Origin: Paenibacillus sp. CAA11
Lineage (GTDB): Bacteria > Bacillota > Bacilli > Paenibacillales > Paenibacillaceae
DNA: 64,000 nt
Direction: 5' to 3'
NCBI RefSeq assembly: GCF_003060825.1
Contig: NZ_CP028922.1
Span: 1,660,501-1,724,500, forward strand
Both the position numbers and the translations under genes were made by a program. Numbering within the stretch: position 1 is the stretch's first letter; each line of letters starts with the position of its first letter. Of this stretch, positions 62,415-64,000 are shown piece by piece. Below the pieces are notes generated by a model. The model did no database searches. It was not told the DNA's origin and was given only the letters and a program-made list of their open reading frames with translations.

Positions 62415-63347
62415 TGATTCAAACAGGCGCAGCTTCCCAGAGGAGAGCAAGGAGTTCAGTTCTATCCACCGAGAAGAATCAGCAGTTCCAGTGAGAACAA
62501 ATACAGCATCAGCTCGTTTGTTCGTAGTGTTAGACCAGGTTTGCAGACCAAAGATAGGCAATGCGAGTGAATAGGATCTGCTCTGATCATTGGCTGCAAA
62601 CACAAGTTTTTTCTCTGCAACCATTGAACGTAAGAAATCTGTAGTATTTGAAATCTTCATGTTTTCCCTTACGATCCATTTAAGATTGCTGTACGGGTCA
62701 AAGGCAGAGGCTGTAATGAGGGGGGCGTTAGCTCTCTTGCCGTCTTGATAGGATACGGATTCAGCTGTTTGAGCAAAAGGGCGGGCAGCAAGCTTGTTCC
62801 AATCCGCATCTGTTACGGGCAGCTGTTCTCCGGTCCCTGCCGCAAAGTAGCTTGCCCCCTCTGTAGAGCTTAGTTTGGTCAGCTTCCACTCGGCATAGGC
62901 AGGACCATAATACATGGGAGTAATCTGCACGGCAGGCCTGTCCCTTGGTGCGAGCTTGGTCAGGTCGAATAAGGGCTCTGAGCCCAAACCGTACTCGCTT
63001 AAGAAAAGTCCGCCATCCGGCTTAGCGCTAATAATGAGATAGCCAGCAATTTGCGAGCCCTTCTTTAGAGTGACTAGCCAGCCGTGGGTGCCTGGGCCAA
63101 GCGGGTCGAAGCTGGGGGTGGCTTCCCGAAGGCTGGAGAACGCCTGCTGCTGCGTTAAGCTGCCTAGAATATCCGCTGCAAATTTCTCTACTATGGCAGG
63201 TACTGCTTGCTGCTGAATACCTTGAGCAGATATAGAAGCCATGCAGAAAGGATTGCCTATCCAAGGAGCTCCAGGAAGAAGAAACAGGGTGAGGCTTAGC
63301 AAAATTTTAGCTTTAAACTTTAGTTTTTGTTGCCCGATCGTGATCAC
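62412..63347 (-). CDS. secreted hypothetical protein
   Basis: 311 residues. GTG start 63347 with a poor site (AGCAGG overlaps the start). N-terminal signal peptide: KLKFKAKILLSLTLFLLPGA, cleaved before about ISAQG. The mature part is soluble with beta-rich segments (GTHGWLVTLKKGSQIAGYLI, TPMYYGPAYAEWKLTKLSS, WIELNSLLSSGKLRLF). No family recognised. The YGPAYAEW segment and repeated aromatic residues suggest a small extracellular binding domain. Confidence 0.7.
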   Translation of the reverse strand: MITIGQQKLKFKAKILLSLTLFLLPGAPWIGNPFCMASISAQGIQQQAVPAIVEKFAADILGSLTQQQAFSSLREATPSFDPLGPGTHGWLVTLKKGSQIAGYLIISAKPDGGLFLSEYGLGSEPLFDLTKLAPRDRPAVQITPMYYGPAYAEWKLTKLSSTEGASYFAAGTGEQLPVTDADWNKLAARPFAQTAESVSYQDGKRANAPLITASAFDPYSNLKWIVRENMKISNTTDFLRSMVAEKKLVFAANDQSRSYSLALPIFGLQTWSNTTNKRADAVFVLTGTADSSRWIELNSLLSSGKLRLFES

Positions 63348-63497
63348 CTGCTTTTTTTAAAATAGAGGGCTTGTCCCTGAAATGCTGCAATGTTGGATAT
63401 TATTATTGTATGGCTCAATAGTCGAGAAGGCTGTTACACTCTGTCGCGCTGCTTCTCCCGCTCTTTTTCTATTTTTGTGGTCTTATAGCGAGAAGGG

Positions 63498-64000
63498 TCA
63501 TCTTATAGGCAGACGATCAGTCCGAAGGTGAAATATTCCGCTGTTAATGACAGAGACGGTAATGCGCGGCTCATACTGCCACCTAATCTCTTCTTGACGA
63601 ACCCTGTATTGCTCCTCGGCAGCCTGCTTCTTGGCTTCGTCTGTCTCCTCTGACAAGGCTTGATAATATCCTTCCAAAATTAGCAGCTCTTCCTGCTTGC
63701 GACTGCGGGCTTCGGCGGCCCAGGAAGGGTCAAGCTGGTTTAAATAGCTTTTCATCTGGTTCTCCAAAAGCTCTCGAGCACGTTCTAACGAAAATCTTGC
63801 TGGTGTAATATGAACATTTTCAGGTAAACGAGGCAGTAGCTGCACCTTGGAGAGACGGTCGCCGAAATCTGTTGAGATGGTTCCAGTTGAAAGTGATATC
63901 CCGTAAAAATGAAGCTCCTGCCGTTTCATATCACAGGCAAACTCTGTCTTAAAGCACGCGCCCAGCCAAGGTTCGTAGGCAGCAGAGAATAAGGTATCCC
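63498..64000 (-). CDS. yqhG: YqhG family protein, C-terminal part
   Basis: Open to the window edge; the segment upstream of 63929 continues in frame (FSAAYEPWLGACFKTEFACD, then MKRQELHFYG), so the gene begins outside. ISLSTGTI, ENQMKSYLNQLDPSWAAEAR, and the C-terminal EPRITVSVINSGIFHLRT match YqhG of B. subtilis, whose function is unknown and whose gene lies between yqhH and gcvT. Confidence 0.8.
   Translation of the reverse strand, partial: DTLFSAAYEPWLGACFKTEFACDMKRQELHFYGISLSTGTISTDFGDRLSKVQLLPRLPENVHITPARFSLERARELLENQMKSYLNQLDPSWAAEARSRKQEELLILEGYYQALSEETDEAKKQAAEEQYRVRQEEIRWQYEPRITVSVINSGIFHLRTDRLPIR

Overview
The window reads as a chromosomal segment of a low-to-mid GC, spore-forming Bacillota, most probably Paenibacillus or a close relative. 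The reasons are strong AAGGAGG-type ribosome sites, frequent TTG and GTG starts, sigma-A promoters, a serS T-box, 6S RNA, and typical Bacillus/Paenibacillus proteins (YqzE, YqhG, YugP, YkvI, YitT, YesL, a YtpB-type terpene synthase, a CwlD-like amidase, a methionine MetNIQ transporter). Nearly everything looks like core housekeeping DNA. There is no prophage, CRISPR array or transposase. The one clear mobile element is a group II intron of class C type at 29972-31873.

Layout. 1-7085: 3' end of the haem gene hemY/cgoX, a CapA-like phosphatase, a tightly packed GDPD-FAH-DUF92-TetR operon and an Uup/YfmR-like ABC-F ATPase. 7083-12622 (minus): serS with its own promoter and T-box, an M42 peptidase, a LapA-domain protein, oligoendopeptidase F and two small proteins. 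12764-16536: cold-shock protein, then a MoxR-DUF58-DUF4129-like operon whose DUF58 gene is frameshifted. 16562-17122 is the wreck of an MFS transporter gene. 17223-25972: a hypothetical gene, YtpB-like terpene synthase, pfkA, MATE pump, DUF4015 protein, YitT and the RNA helicase CshA. 26061-29971: YesL, 6S RNA, DUF1499-like protein, thiol peroxidase, rhomboid protease and a LysR regulator. The intron follows the LysR terminator.

31888-37683: YugP-type Zn protease and a MerR gene lacking a start codon; then amtB behind a TnrA/GlnR-type box, a GlnD-like DUF294 nucleotidyltransferase and a DEDDh exonuclease, with a JAMM peptidase and a TlpA-like thioredoxin nearby. 37742-43000: citramalate synthase, DNA polymerase IV, ferredoxin, a TPR/YkuD L,D-transpeptidase and a 44-residue membrane protein. 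43011-48662: pyrD (class 2), then an operon for a RelQ-type (p)ppGpp synthetase, DUF309, RsmF-type rRNA methyltransferase, RsuA pseudouridine synthase and HAD phosphatase. A second RsmF paralogue (48748-50124) lies convergent to it. 50313-55560: glycosyltransferase, YkvI, DedA, xanthine phosphoribosyltransferase and several small proteins.

55746-60002: tRNA-Leu(CAG), then an unusual metN-metI-luxS-SDR-metQ cluster. It puts the LuxS S-ribosylhomocysteine lyase and a short-chain dehydrogenase between the permease and the binding-protein gene of a methionine ABC transporter, with no S-box leader. I regard this as the best candidate for an undescribed functional unit in the window. 60444-64000: YibQ-type deacetylase-like protein, CwlD-like amidase, YqzE, a secreted hypothetical protein and the 3' part of yqhG.
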